The notes: generated by a model not told the origin, from the letters alone. A DNA stretch of 5,919 nucleotides from Hippea sp. (GCA_015486705.1 WFRG01000064.1:1-5919); one strand, 5' to 3'; positions 1 to 5,181 are shown, counted from the first letter of the stretch. Program-made: numbers and translations.

Positions 1-572
1 ACAGATATAGTGATCTAAAAAGGTTTATATTGCAAAAAGCTCAGAAAGAACTTGAAAAATACACGGACTTAAAATTTACATTTGAGGAGATAAAAACAGG
101 TAGAAAAGTATCACATTTAAAATTCTACATCATAGAAAACAATAAACCAAGCAAAGGTAAAGAAATAAAGGATAATAATGAGTTAAAAGAGTTGATATCT
201 ACTCTTAAAACGAAAGAAAACGTCAAAATGGAATACTTATACGACTCATACATGAAGCACGGCTACGACTACGTGAAGCGTAATATAGACTACGCAAATA
301 AGCATGCTAACGACAACTATGCGGCATATCTAACGAAAGCACTCAAGGAAGACTGGGCTGCAACTTCAAAACAAAGAGATCTAATTTTTGGGAGCAAAGA
401 ATACAAAGAGTATCAAAAATACATAGGCTCAAAGATAAATATTAGGGGTATAACATACGAGGTAGATCAAGAAAGCTTATATAACCCCAAAACAAATACC
501 GCCATACCGATAGGGGACATTCTCAAGAACTGGAACTACTGGAGACCTTACTTTGAAAACTCAAAAAAGTAG
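1..572 (+). CDS. Plasmid replication initiator, Rep_3 (RepB/RepE-like) family, C-terminal part
   Basis: Initiators of this family bind iterons at a plasmid origin and open the DNA. The frame is open to the left edge (first full codon at base 3), so the gene very probably begins outside the window. A TTG at 30 could be read as a start, but it would cut through a conserved block. That block, YSDLKRFILQKAQKEL followed by FEEIKTGRKVSHLKFYI, matches the second winged-helix unit of Rep_3 proteins (helix, then ‘eeikkGRkv..l.F’ and a beta strand). Further on, HGYDYVKRNIDYANKH and YAAYLTKALKEDW match the C-terminal tail often seen in these initiators. The last 50 residues are aromatic-rich and not assignable. 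The stop (TAG, 570-572) lies inside the next gene, giving a 20-bp overlap. The first winged helix and the operon promoter must lie upstream of the window. Family assignment is by motif recognition, not by search. Confidence 0.82.
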   Translation, partial: RYSDLKRFILQKAQKELEKYTDLKFTFEEIKTGRKVSHLKFYIIENNKPSKGKEIKDNNELKELISTLKTKENVKMEYLYDSYMKHGYDYVKRNIDYANKHANDNYAAYLTKALKEDWAATSKQRDLIFGSKEYKEYQKYIGSKINIRGITYEVDQESLYNPKTNTAIPIGDILKNWNYWRPYFENSKK

Positions 573-1620
573 AAAGCATGAGGTCAACTTGGCTTTAAAC
601 AGCATTCTAAAAGAGCATATCCGAGAAATCCGCCAAGACTTGCGATCCTTTTTCTCTAATCACCTTGAAAACTACAACAAGTTCTACCAAATAGCTTTAA
701 TTCAATATGTCAATACTAACAGGAAAACCACCAAGAAGTATACGTTCCCCGACGCTTTTAGCGACGTTCGAGGATTTGACAGGGTCTTATACAAAGAAAA
801 CATCGTTTACAAGAACCAAGACGCTAATAGACGTGAGAACGTATATATCCATTTTCACCCCAAGACTAAATACTCCAGATTGATCTGGCTTGACGACATA
901 AAACTCGAAACAGCCCAAAACTCGCCGTTCTGGAACTATTTGACGCTCATAGAGACACATTCAGGCAACTTTCAGGCATTTATAAAACTCGATCGCTGGC
1001 TTGACATTAAAAACTTACAGCTCATAAAATCCTACCTTGTAAGAGAACTAAAGGGCGATGTAGCGGCTCAGTCTTACATTCAACCCATGAGATTGCCCTT
1101 TTTATGGAATTGGAAATACGATCCACCACATTTAATCACGATTTTCAAAGAGAGCTTTAAGAAACTCGGAACTCAAAGCCTATTAGAACAAATAGAATCT
1201 GATAACGAAGCTTTATCACAAGGCGACAATAGACTTTATACACTACTCGAAGACGACAAATTAGAAGACACACTAAAGAGAAAAAATTGGGTTAAACTGA
1301 GAGAACTTATCAGGGATAAACTTATAGACGAAGAATATAAAAATGATGAAAGCGTTGTAGATTTTTATTTCGTGAAGTATCTGTTTAAGAACAACTATAA
1401 AGCTGAAACAATCCTTAAACTTCTCAAACTCGCAAGGGAAAACATTAAGGATAAAAAAGAAGGACACCTACACGATTATATCGAAAGGACGGTTCTAAAA
1501 GCGATAATAAATGCAACAGATAAGGAATTCTACAAATCATTGAGTCTAAATGCAAGTCAAGAAGGAAAGAGAGTAATAGACTACGCAAGAGAAATATGTA
1601 GAAACTGGGACGTAATCTAA
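553..1620 (+). CDS. RepB-like replication primase (archaeo-eukaryotic primase fold with PriCT-like tail)
   Basis: Likely makes primers for plasmid replication. Three family motifs stand in order: NVYIHFHP then IWLDDI (residues 97-116, the D-D pair as metal ligands), ETHSGNFQAFI (134-144, the S-x-N-x-Q motif), and GDVAA followed by MRLPFLWNWK (168-188, the ‘D-aa...RlPGf.NrK’ motif, here with F in place of G). Residues about 265-295 (SVVDFYFVKYLF, ILKLLKLAR) and HDYIERTVLKAI (308-319) resemble the helical PriCT extension that follows such primase domains. The 355-residue length suits a primase without a fused helicase or relaxase. The start is TTG at 553: no ATG occurs in frame nearby, and GGAGA at 541-545 is well spaced. 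The start lies inside the upstream initiator gene, so translation is probably coupled. A cellular or phage origin is possible, but the neighbour favours a plasmid replicon. Confidence 0.8.
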   Translation: MKTQKSRKHEVNLALNSILKEHIREIRQDLRSFFSNHLENYNKFYQIALIQYVNTNRKTTKKYTFPDAFSDVRGFDRVLYKENIVYKNQDANRRENVYIHFHPKTKYSRLIWLDDIKLETAQNSPFWNYLTLIETHSGNFQAFIKLDRWLDIKNLQLIKSYLVRELKGDVAAQSYIQPMRLPFLWNWKYDPPHLITIFKESFKKLGTQSLLEQIESDNEALSQGDNRLYTLLEDDKLEDTLKRKNWVKLRELIRDKLIDEEYKNDESVVDFYFVKYLFKNNYKAETILKLLKLARENIKDKKEGHLHDYIERTVLKAIINATDKEFYKSLSLNASQEGKRVIDYAREICRNWDVI

Positions 1621-1799
1621 TTACAGAACTGCTACCCCCCCTGCGCCTCTGTGGGTGCCGCTTTGAAGACTACCGCCTACGGCGAAAGGATTAGAAACGC
1701 TCTCTAAAGGCAAAATAAAGCCCTCTGGCGTTAAAGATGACCCTCACTCGACTAATTAATCGAATTTAAAAAACTTGACGCATTAAAACGCGTTATTTT
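1621..1799. other. Intergenic spacer after the primase gene, with small inverted repeats
   Basis: No gene seen. A hairpin can form at 1696-1732 (AACGC/GCGTT arms, inner GGC/GCC) and a short CGCC-tac-GGCG at 1674-1684. AACGCGTT at 1787-1794 is a perfect 8-bp palindrome. The first 60 bases are GC-rich, including a run of seven C at 1634-1641 or thereabouts, unlike the coding DNA before it. This is probably the 3' untranslated part of the replication transcript, running into the terminator at 1800. Confidence 0.4.
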
Positions 1800-1843
1800 A
1801 GATACTAAACCTCTCGCCCTGGGCGGCGTGGTATCTTTTTTTT
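1800..1843 (+). terminator. Intrinsic terminator of the replication operon
   Basis: AGATAC (1800-1805) pairs with GTATCT (1831-1836), with an inner CGCC-ctg-GGCG stem (1815-1825), followed by eight T (1836-1843). It lies 180 bp after the primase stop codon, with no gene between, so it most likely ends the initiator-primase transcript. If the spacer carries its own small RNA, this would also be its end. Confidence 0.75.
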
Positions 1844-1845
1844 GA

Positions 1846-1886
1846 GCTTGACGGCAAACTCGCTGAAGGCGAGGCAAACGTCAAGC
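1846..1886. repeat. Perfectly symmetric hairpin with identical internal-loop strands
   Basis: Arms GCTTGACG (1846-1853) and CGTCAAGC (1879-1886) enclose a second stem CTCGC/GCGAG (1859-1863/1869-1873) with loop TGAAG. Between the two stems the unpaired strands are both GCAAA (1854-1858 and 1874-1878). It begins three bases after the terminator T-run. As DNA it could extrude as a cruciform or fold on single-stranded plasmid DNA; as RNA the opposed GCAAA strands could make non-canonical pairs. No T-run follows on either strand, so it is not a terminator. Confidence 0.7.
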
Positions 1887-1892
1887 AGACAA

Positions 1893-1973
1893 CCGAGCGA
1901 AGCCCTCTGCGACAATACCCCCGTGTAGCGATAGCGGTAGGGGGTATTGTTCCGCCAAGAGGGCAAAGCGAGG
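1893..1973. repeat. Long nested hairpin (candidate primase or single-strand initiation site)
   Basis: The core stem is 11 bp: ACAATACCCCC (1912-1922) against GGGGGTATTGT (1940-1950), with the 17-nt loop GTGTAGCGATAGCGGTA. Below it, CCCTCT (1903-1908) pairs with AGAGGG (1958-1963). Below that, CCGAGC faces GCGAGG with tandem G-A/A-G oppositions, so the folded element spans about 80 bases. The loop borders (CCCCGTGTAG and CGGTAGGGG) recur in the hairpin at 2345-2398. Hairpins of this kind next to a RepB-like primase gene recall the ssi sites of RSF1010, but that function is inferred. Confidence 0.6.
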
Positions 1974-2025
1974 GCGTCAGTCTTCTCAAATCCCTATCCC
2001 TGTACCGTTTTTCTCGCTTTTGTAC

Positions 2026-2054
2026 TTGACTTAATACAGTAACAGACTTATAAT
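2026..2054 (+). promoter_or_regulatory. Strong sigma-70-type promoter in front of the structured RNA region
   Basis: TTGACT (2026-2031), a 17-bp spacer and TATAAT (2049-2054) form a nearly perfect housekeeping promoter, with transcription expected to start near 2061. No open reading frame with a ribosome binding site follows within 800 bp, so the transcript is probably a non-coding RNA covering 2079-2256. Confidence 0.75.
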
Positions 2055-2060
2055 TTTAGT

Positions 2061-2292
2061 AGAAGTTTTACCCGCGGGTAACCCAGCCACTGTAGCCCTT
2101 GCCGCCTGAGGGCGGAGGCCGTGGACTGCTGTAGGAGACTGGCCAAAGATAGTGGAAGGAACGCCCACTATCTCACTGACTCGGGTAGCGGCCGAGGTAA
2201 TTGTCAAGTTGTGAGAAGCGTCCTAACCCCACTGGGGAGTAAGCTGGACGCGGTTAAATTTTAAGTTGTTACTATAGCTGTGTGCTTTTTTT
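2061..2292 (+). ncRNA. Candidate structured RNA gene of unknown family
   Basis: The segment follows a near-consensus promoter, is about 59% GC in an AT-rich window, and folds by eye into a branched structure. A closing helix TAACC/GGTTA (2079-2083/2252-2256) encloses four arms. Arm 1 (2084-2128) pairs CAG-CCAC with GTGG-a-CTG, then GCC/GGC and CCGCC-tgag-GGCGG. Arm 2 (2148-2172) is GATAGTGG/CCACTATC. Arm 3 (2180-2196) is CTCGG/CCGAG. Arm 4 (2218-2251) is GCGTCC/GGACGC with inner CCCC-act-GGGG. A 10-bp palindrome, ACCCGCGGGT, lies at 2070-2079. A seven-T run at 2286-2292 may mark the 3' end, though the hairpin before it is weak. It does not match tRNA, RNase P, SRP or tmRNA consensus elements that I know. 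It could be a copy-control RNA, a primer RNA or an independent RNA. The start and end are estimates. Confidence 0.55.
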
Positions 2293-2313
2293 ACTTCTTA
2301 TCTTTTTCTGTCA

Positions 2314-2423
2314 TTCGTGTTGTTCTTTTTTGTTTGTGTAGCAAGTTTCTCCCCGTGTAGTGAGTGTTGCGTTAGCAAGCGAACGGTAGGGGAGAAACGC
2401 AGCGGAACAAAACAACGAACGAA
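2314..2423. repeat. Very long nested hairpin with loop borders shared with 1893-1973
   Basis: The central stem is GTTTCTCCCC (2345-2354) against GGGGAGAAAC (2389-2398), around a 34-nt loop. The fold continues outward with TTTTGTT (2328-2334)/AACAAAA (2406-2412), GTTG (2319-2322)/CAAC (2413-2416) and TTCGT (2314-2318)/ACGAA (2419-2423), separated by bulges. The loop starts GTGTAG after CCCC and ends CGGTA before GGGG, exactly as in the hairpin at 1903-1963, while the stem sequences differ. The 5' flank is almost pure T/G/C and the 3' flank is purine-rich. Confidence 0.6.
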
Positions 2424-2430
2424 GTGAGTA

Positions 2431-2473
2431 ATTAATCCTAAACTCGATACTGGTAGCGAGTAAATTGATTGAT
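2431..2473. repeat. Two-step hairpin
   Basis: ATTAATC (2431-2437) can pair with GATTGAT (2467-2473, one G-T wobble), and inside it ACTCG (2442-2446) pairs with CGAGT (2457-2461) around ATACTGGTAG. The GGTAG in the loop echoes the 3' loop border of the two large hairpins. The wobble would favour an RNA over a DNA structure. Confidence 0.5.
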
Positions 2474-2489
2474 GCAAACAGTGAGCGAG

Positions 2490-2530
2490 CAGTTTCTTTT
2501 TAGCGAACGAATGTGAGCAAAAAGAGACTG
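2490..2530. repeat. 12-bp hairpin with a purine-rich loop
   Basis: CAGTTTCTTTTT (2490-2501) pairs with AAAAAGAGACTG (2519-2530), with one T-G wobble, around the 17-nt loop AGCGAACGAATGTGAGC. The loop sequence CGAACGAATGTGAG (2504-2517) recurs with one base missing at 2416-2428, in the 3' flank of the preceding large hairpin. The bases after the 3' arm are CGAAG, not T, so it is not a normal terminator. Confidence 0.6.
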
Positions 2531-2804
2531 CGAAGTTAACGTTGTAGAAACAAGAAAAACTAATCGGATTTTTCGGACTCAATTTGAAAAGTTAAGTAGA
2601 TTAGTAGAAATAACTTAAAGAGCTTATTTTGATAATCCTTGTTATAACAATATTTTCTAATAACCATTAGGCTTTATATAAATTGAGCGATTAGATTGGA
2701 TTATCGGACTAATCGGATTATACTATAGAGACAGAGACTGTTTTTACTGTTGTTACTGGTGTTTATTAGTGTTTTTTGTGTTGTTTTGATTATTCCCCTC
2801 AATT
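2531..2804. other. AT-rich segment, candidate origin and/or promoter-operator region
   Basis: No gene seen. It contains a perfect 12-bp palindrome, TTGTTATAACAA (2639-2650), and five copies of T(C/T)GGA(C/T)T at 2564, 2573, 2696, 2704 and 2713, spaced 8-9 bp within two clusters. The 12-mer ACTAATCGGATT occurs at both 2559-2570 and 2708-2719. Two plausible promoters overlap these signals: TTGATA-16-TATTTT (2629-2656, palindrome in the spacer) and TTGGAT-17-TATACT (2696-2724, TCGGA(C/T)T copies in the spacer). Bases about 2738-2795 are very T/G-rich. The repeats are shorter than the 17-22 bp iterons usual for Rep_3 replicons, so an origin is a guess and an operator is as likely. Confidence 0.4.
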
Positions 2805-2869
2805 GCTCTATACCGCTGAATAGCTGTATAGAGCTTTATATAGATTTATGGCCCGCCTGTGCCGGCCAT
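2805..2869. repeat. Two inverted repeats in the leader before the small recombinase-domain gene
   Basis: GCTCTATA (2805-2812) pairs with TATAGAGC (2827-2834), with an inner GCT-gaat-AGC stem. Just after it, ATGGCC (2848-2853) pairs with GGCCAT (2864-2869). Neither is followed by a T-run. They would lie in the 5' leader of the gene starting at 2949, and could affect its translation or bind a regulator. Confidence 0.45.
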
Positions 2870-2948
2870 TTCAAAAAGGGCAAAACAGGTTAGCCACTTA
2901 ACTTTAATTGCCTTGTCCATTAATGACGAGGCAGAGGGGGTGAAAAGA

Positions 2949-3350
2949 ATGGGTAAGCTTATTGATGAATTTGAGAAAAAGAGAAAGATTTATGTTGCAA
3001 ACAAAAGGCAGTATTCAAAGAAGTCGAACCTTGAGCGAGTTCAAAAGATTAGAAAATTCCTTGAATTTTGCGAAAATCTTGGTGTCAAAAAAGTTAGAGA
3101 CATAAATCAATCCCATTATAGGCGGTTTATATCCGATGTTCTAAATACAAAGAGCACAGAAACCAAAAGAAAGTATCTCTATGCACTCAAAGAGTTCTTT
3201 GAACGCGCACATCTACCAATTACAGTAAATCCGCCTGCAAATATAAACAGAACAAAAGAGAAAAAGCTCTCAAAGCTATTAAAAATCCTAAACCTAAATG
3301 AGGACAATATTACACAAGAGCAAAAGGATAGGATATTAGAGCTTTTATAG
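2949..3350 (+). CDS. Small protein made of a recombinase core-binding (SAM-like) domain only
   Basis: The 133-residue product resembles the N-terminal DNA-binding domain of tyrosine recombinases. It has a helix with S-N-L-E-R-V-Q-K-I-R-K-F-L-E-F-C, then ‘lgvkkvrDINQSHYRRFI’, then TETKRKYLYALKEFFERA and an NP turn, the usual four-helix pattern. No catalytic domain follows: none of the R, HxxR or Y motifs is present before the TAG. ATG 2949 is chosen because GAGGGGG (2934-2940) sits 8 bases upstream; a longer frame from GTG 2859 has no such signal. A strong terminator 33 bp after the stop shows this is a complete transcription unit, not a gene merely cut by the window. It could be a decayed integrase or a stand-alone DNA-binding accessory factor that uses the same sites as a full recombinase. 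Confidence 0.65.
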   Translation: MGKLIDEFEKKRKIYVANKRQYSKKSNLERVQKIRKFLEFCENLGVKKVRDINQSHYRRFISDVLNTKSTETKRKYLYALKEFFERAHLPITVNPPANINRTKEKKLSKLLKILNLNEDNITQEQKDRILELL

Positions 3351-3383
3351 TTTTTAACTCTATTTGTTTAGTCTAAATATCCT

Positions 3384-3408
3384 AAGGGGCCTTAGAGCCC
3401 CTTTTTTT
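3384..3408 (+). terminator. Intrinsic terminator after the core-binding-domain gene
   Basis: AAGGGGC (3384-3390), loop CTTAGA, GCCCCTT (3397-3403) and a run of seven T (3402-3408). It separates the small gene from the recombinase gene at 3451. Confidence 0.88.
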
Positions 3409-3434
3409 ATATCCCTGTCTATTCTGGGGATATA
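3408..3434 (+). repeat. Inverted repeat directly before the recombinase ribosome binding site
   Basis: TATATCCC (3408-3415) and GGGATATA (3427-3434) form 8-bp arms around an 11-nt loop, ending 2 bases before the AAAGGGGG ribosome binding site (3437-3444). It may be an operator or a leader hairpin. Because it abuts the terminator, little room is left for a separate promoter for the recombinase gene. Confidence 0.5.
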
Positions 3435-3450
3435 AGAAAGGGGGTAAACC

Positions 3451-4323
3451 ATGAAAGCAACCGTCCAAACAAACTTTAAAAATGAGCGTAAGGCTTCCTA
3501 TGTAGCCCGAAATGTAGCAAGCTGGCACAATAAAGGCACCGCCATTGAGGCAAAGGTAGAAACGGTCCTAAACCAGCTCCGGGAATACACAGGCATACGC
3601 TCCTTGAAGGAGTTAAACGAAACAGTAGTACGAGCCTATCTTGACACTCTGCTCGATAGGCTTGAAAACGATGAGATTACGCCTAAAACAGCCGCTTCAT
3701 ATGTGTCCGCTTTAAACGATGTCATACGATATACCTTAGAACACTTACCCGTTAATCTAAATCCTGTATCAGCCAAAGAAAACGGTCTAAGTGTAGGTCA
3801 TATAGATTACACGAATAGGTCAGTTGACAACTCAATCTACAAAGACTTTGTATCTCACCTTGAGGCCAAACAAGACATTAAATTCCAAGCACTTGCAAGA
3901 AGCGTAGAGCTTCAAAGGCAGTTTGGATTACGACTGCGTGAGAGCATAGCAGTAAAGAAAGACACAATTAGAGAGGCCTTAAAAACTGGTAAACTACACC
4001 TAACCAAACACGATCTAACCAAAAACGGCAGGGATAGAGTAATCCCAATAAGAAACCAAGAGCAGTTTAGAGCACTGCAAAATGCGTATAACTTCATGAG
4101 AGAAAATCACCTAAAAAGCCTTGCTCCTACACAAACCCTTAAACAACAATACAGCTTTGCCCAGCGTGAGAGATATGAATACTTAAAAAGCACAGAAACT
4201 CATTTCAGATTTCATGACTTCAGGCACAGCTTTGCCCATGACCTAAAGAATGAAGGATACTCAGACAAAGAAGTTGCAGAACAGCTTGGACACGGAAGGC
4301 TTGAGAGAACCTATACGGCATAA
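3451..4323 (+). CDS. Tyrosine recombinase/integrase, C-terminus apparently cut at the catalytic tyrosine
   Basis: Site-specific recombinases of this family cut and rejoin DNA through a tyrosine. The N-terminal core-binding domain covers about residues 10-105 (LKELNETVVRAYLDTLLDRL, then TPKTAASYVSALNDVIRY and NP). The catalytic domain shows FGLRLRES (Arg161), TKNGRDRVIPI with Lys191, HDFRH (His255, Arg258) and QLGH (His281). Tyr288 lies seven residues after His281, whereas in XerD-like enzymes the nucleophile lies nine after; position +9 here is Ala290, the last residue. So either Tyr288 is used in an unusual setting with almost no C-terminal helix, or a mutation has removed the true end. Other frames stay open past the stop, to about 4430, compatible with a frameshift. 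ATG 3451 is supported by AAAGGGGG 6 bases upstream. Likely role: integration or multimer resolution, if active. Confidence 0.85.
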   Translation: MKATVQTNFKNERKASYVARNVASWHNKGTAIEAKVETVLNQLREYTGIRSLKELNETVVRAYLDTLLDRLENDEITPKTAASYVSALNDVIRYTLEHLPVNLNPVSAKENGLSVGHIDYTNRSVDNSIYKDFVSHLEAKQDIKFQALARSVELQRQFGLRLRESIAVKKDTIREALKTGKLHLTKHDLTKNGRDRVIPIRNQEQFRALQNAYNFMRENHLKSLAPTQTLKQQYSFAQRERYEYLKSTETHFRFHDFRHSFAHDLKNEGYSDKEVAEQLGHGRLERTYTA

Positions 4324-4444
4324 AGCTCATCGGAGTAGAAAATTATACGAAAAACGACAAAATGAAACCTCAGATAATACTTGTCATAATAAGAAAAATC
4401 AAAAAAACAACTGCTATAGGACAGTGTAGTTGATTTCATTCTCC
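4324..4444. other. Spacer between the recombinase gene and the vapBC promoter
   Basis: No independent gene seen. Both other plus-strand frames stay open from the recombinase stop to about 4430, so the segment may hold the lost C-terminal codons of that gene. A weak inverted repeat (CAACT/AGTTG, about 4409-4433) has no proper T-run. Confidence 0.3.
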
Positions 4445-4487
4445 TTTACAATTTCAGTTTTAAAGTATATACTCTTAGTATATACTC
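4445..4487 (+). promoter_or_regulatory. vapBC promoter with tandem operator-like repeats
   Basis: TTTACA (4445-4450), a 17-bp spacer and TATACT (4468-4473) form a good promoter. AGTATATACTC occurs twice in tandem, at 4464-4474 and 4477-4487, a 13-bp period; each copy contains the palindrome AGTATATACT. The first copy covers the -10 element and the second the expected start point. VapB-type antitoxins usually repress their own operon with the toxin, so these are the likely VapB/VapBC binding sites. Confidence 0.7.
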
Positions 4488-4504
4488 AATAAGGGGGTAT
4501 GGGA

Positions 4505-4741
4505 ATGCACAAAACAAAGGTATTTAAAAGTGGTAACTCCTATGCGGTCAGGCTACCTAAGGAGTTCAGGCTAAGTTGCGATACGGTATACATAAAAAAA
4601 GAAGGTAATCGTATAGTGTTAATCCCACCAAACAATAAATGGGACAACTTGTTTGACAAACTTAGAAATTCTAAAGAGATTACCGATGATTTCCTAAGCA
4701 AGAGAAGTCAACCCACACCTCAAGAAAGGGAGCTGTTTTAG
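4505..4741 (+). CDS. vapB: VapB-type antitoxin (AbrB/SpoVT DNA-binding fold)
   Basis: Neutralises the VapC ribonuclease encoded next and represses the operon. KTKVFKSGNSYAVRLPKEF is the typical swapped-hairpin AbrB (VagC/VapB) N-terminus, followed by VYIKKEGNRIVLIPP. Residues about 43-78 are the less conserved tail expected to wrap VapC. ATG 4505 (78 residues) is preferred to the in-frame ATG 4499, because AAGGGGG (4491-4497) is only 1 base from the latter and 7 from the former. The stop codon TAG abuts the vapC ATG with no gap, so the two are co-translated. Confidence 0.9.
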   Translation: MHKTKVFKSGNSYAVRLPKEFRLSCDTVYIKKEGNRIVLIPPNNKWDNLFDKLRNSKEITDDFLSKRSQPTPQERELF

Positions 4742-5164
4742 ATGATCTATATGCTCGACACCAATATTTGTAGCTATATAATCAGGAATACACCGGAAGA
4801 AATAAGGATAAAATTTAAAGAAGTGGAACGAGAGCACGAGTTAGCCCTTTCATCTATTGTTGTTTCTGAACTGTTCTATGGTGCTTACAAGAAAAACAGT
4901 GAAAGACTAATTAATCTTATAAAAAGCTTTGTAGAAAACTTCACTATTTATAGCTTTGATATAAAAGCAGCTGAAATCTATGGAAAAATCAGGGCTAAAC
5001 TTGAGAGAAAAGGCAGTGTTATAGGAGCTTATGATCTCCAAATTGCAGCACATGCAGTATCTTTGAATGCTATTCTTGTGACCAATAATGAAAAGGAATT
5101 TAGAAGGATTGAGAGTTTAAAGGTGGAAAATTGGATAACAGGTGAGTTGTTCTCCGCTCAGTAA
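4742..5164 (+). CDS. vapC: VapC toxin, PIN-domain ribonuclease
   Basis: VapC toxins are Mg-dependent RNases that cut tRNA or rRNA; the target here cannot be told. The PIN-domain acidic residues are all in place: Asp6 in MLDTNI, Glu43 in VVSELFYG and Asp98 in GAYDLQIAAHA, with VTNNEKEF at 113-120 as the fourth site and VENW near the end. The 140-residue length is normal and no damage is visible, so the toxin is probably active. It starts directly after the antitoxin stop codon. GGGAG at 4729-4733 lies within the end of vapB and serves as ribosome binding site. Confidence 0.92.
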   Translation: MIYMLDTNICSYIIRNTPEEIRIKFKEVEREHELALSSIVVSELFYGAYKKNSERLINLIKSFVENFTIYSFDIKAAEIYGKIRAKLERKGSVIGAYDLQIAAHAVSLNAILVTNNEKEFRRIESLKVENWITGELFSAQ

Positions 5165-5181
5165 ATTTTCAAAAGCAATCC

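Noticed and set aside
30..572. TTG 30 as the true start of the first gene
   Set aside because: The frame is open upstream to the window edge, and the residues before TTG (YSDLKRFI) belong to the conserved winged-helix block, so the gene is truncated by the window.
1775..1804. TTGACG ... TAGATA as a promoter
   Set aside because: The -10 candidate is inside the terminator stem and the spacer is 18 bp; any transcript would be stopped at once.
1798..1989. Minus-strand frame of 63 codons
   Set aside because: It runs through the terminator and two strong hairpins; its composition reflects the inverted repeats, and it has no ribosome binding site or recognisable motif.
2079..2256. Cobalamin riboswitch, SRP RNA or RNase P as identity of the structured RNA
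   Set aside because: A few short matches (GCCACTG, GGAAGGAA) are present, but the remaining conserved blocks and their order are absent, and no regulated gene follows closely.
1846..2530. CRISPR array
   Set aside because: The repeats are hairpins with differing stems and irregular distances; there is no constant repeat-spacer period and no cas gene.
2298..2582. Minus-strand frame of 94 codons
   Set aside because: It covers three hairpins and its protein is a low-complexity S/F/L-rich translation of T-rich arms; no family motif.
2848..2901. Short frame ATG 2848, 17 codons, as a leader peptide
   Set aside because: No ribosome binding site and no regulatory codon pattern; probably chance.
2859..2948. 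Longer start (GTG 2859) for the core-binding-domain gene
   Set aside because: No ribosome binding site before GTG 2859, which lies inside an inverted repeat, whereas GAGGGGG stands 8 bases before ATG 2949. The extra residues do not extend the domain.
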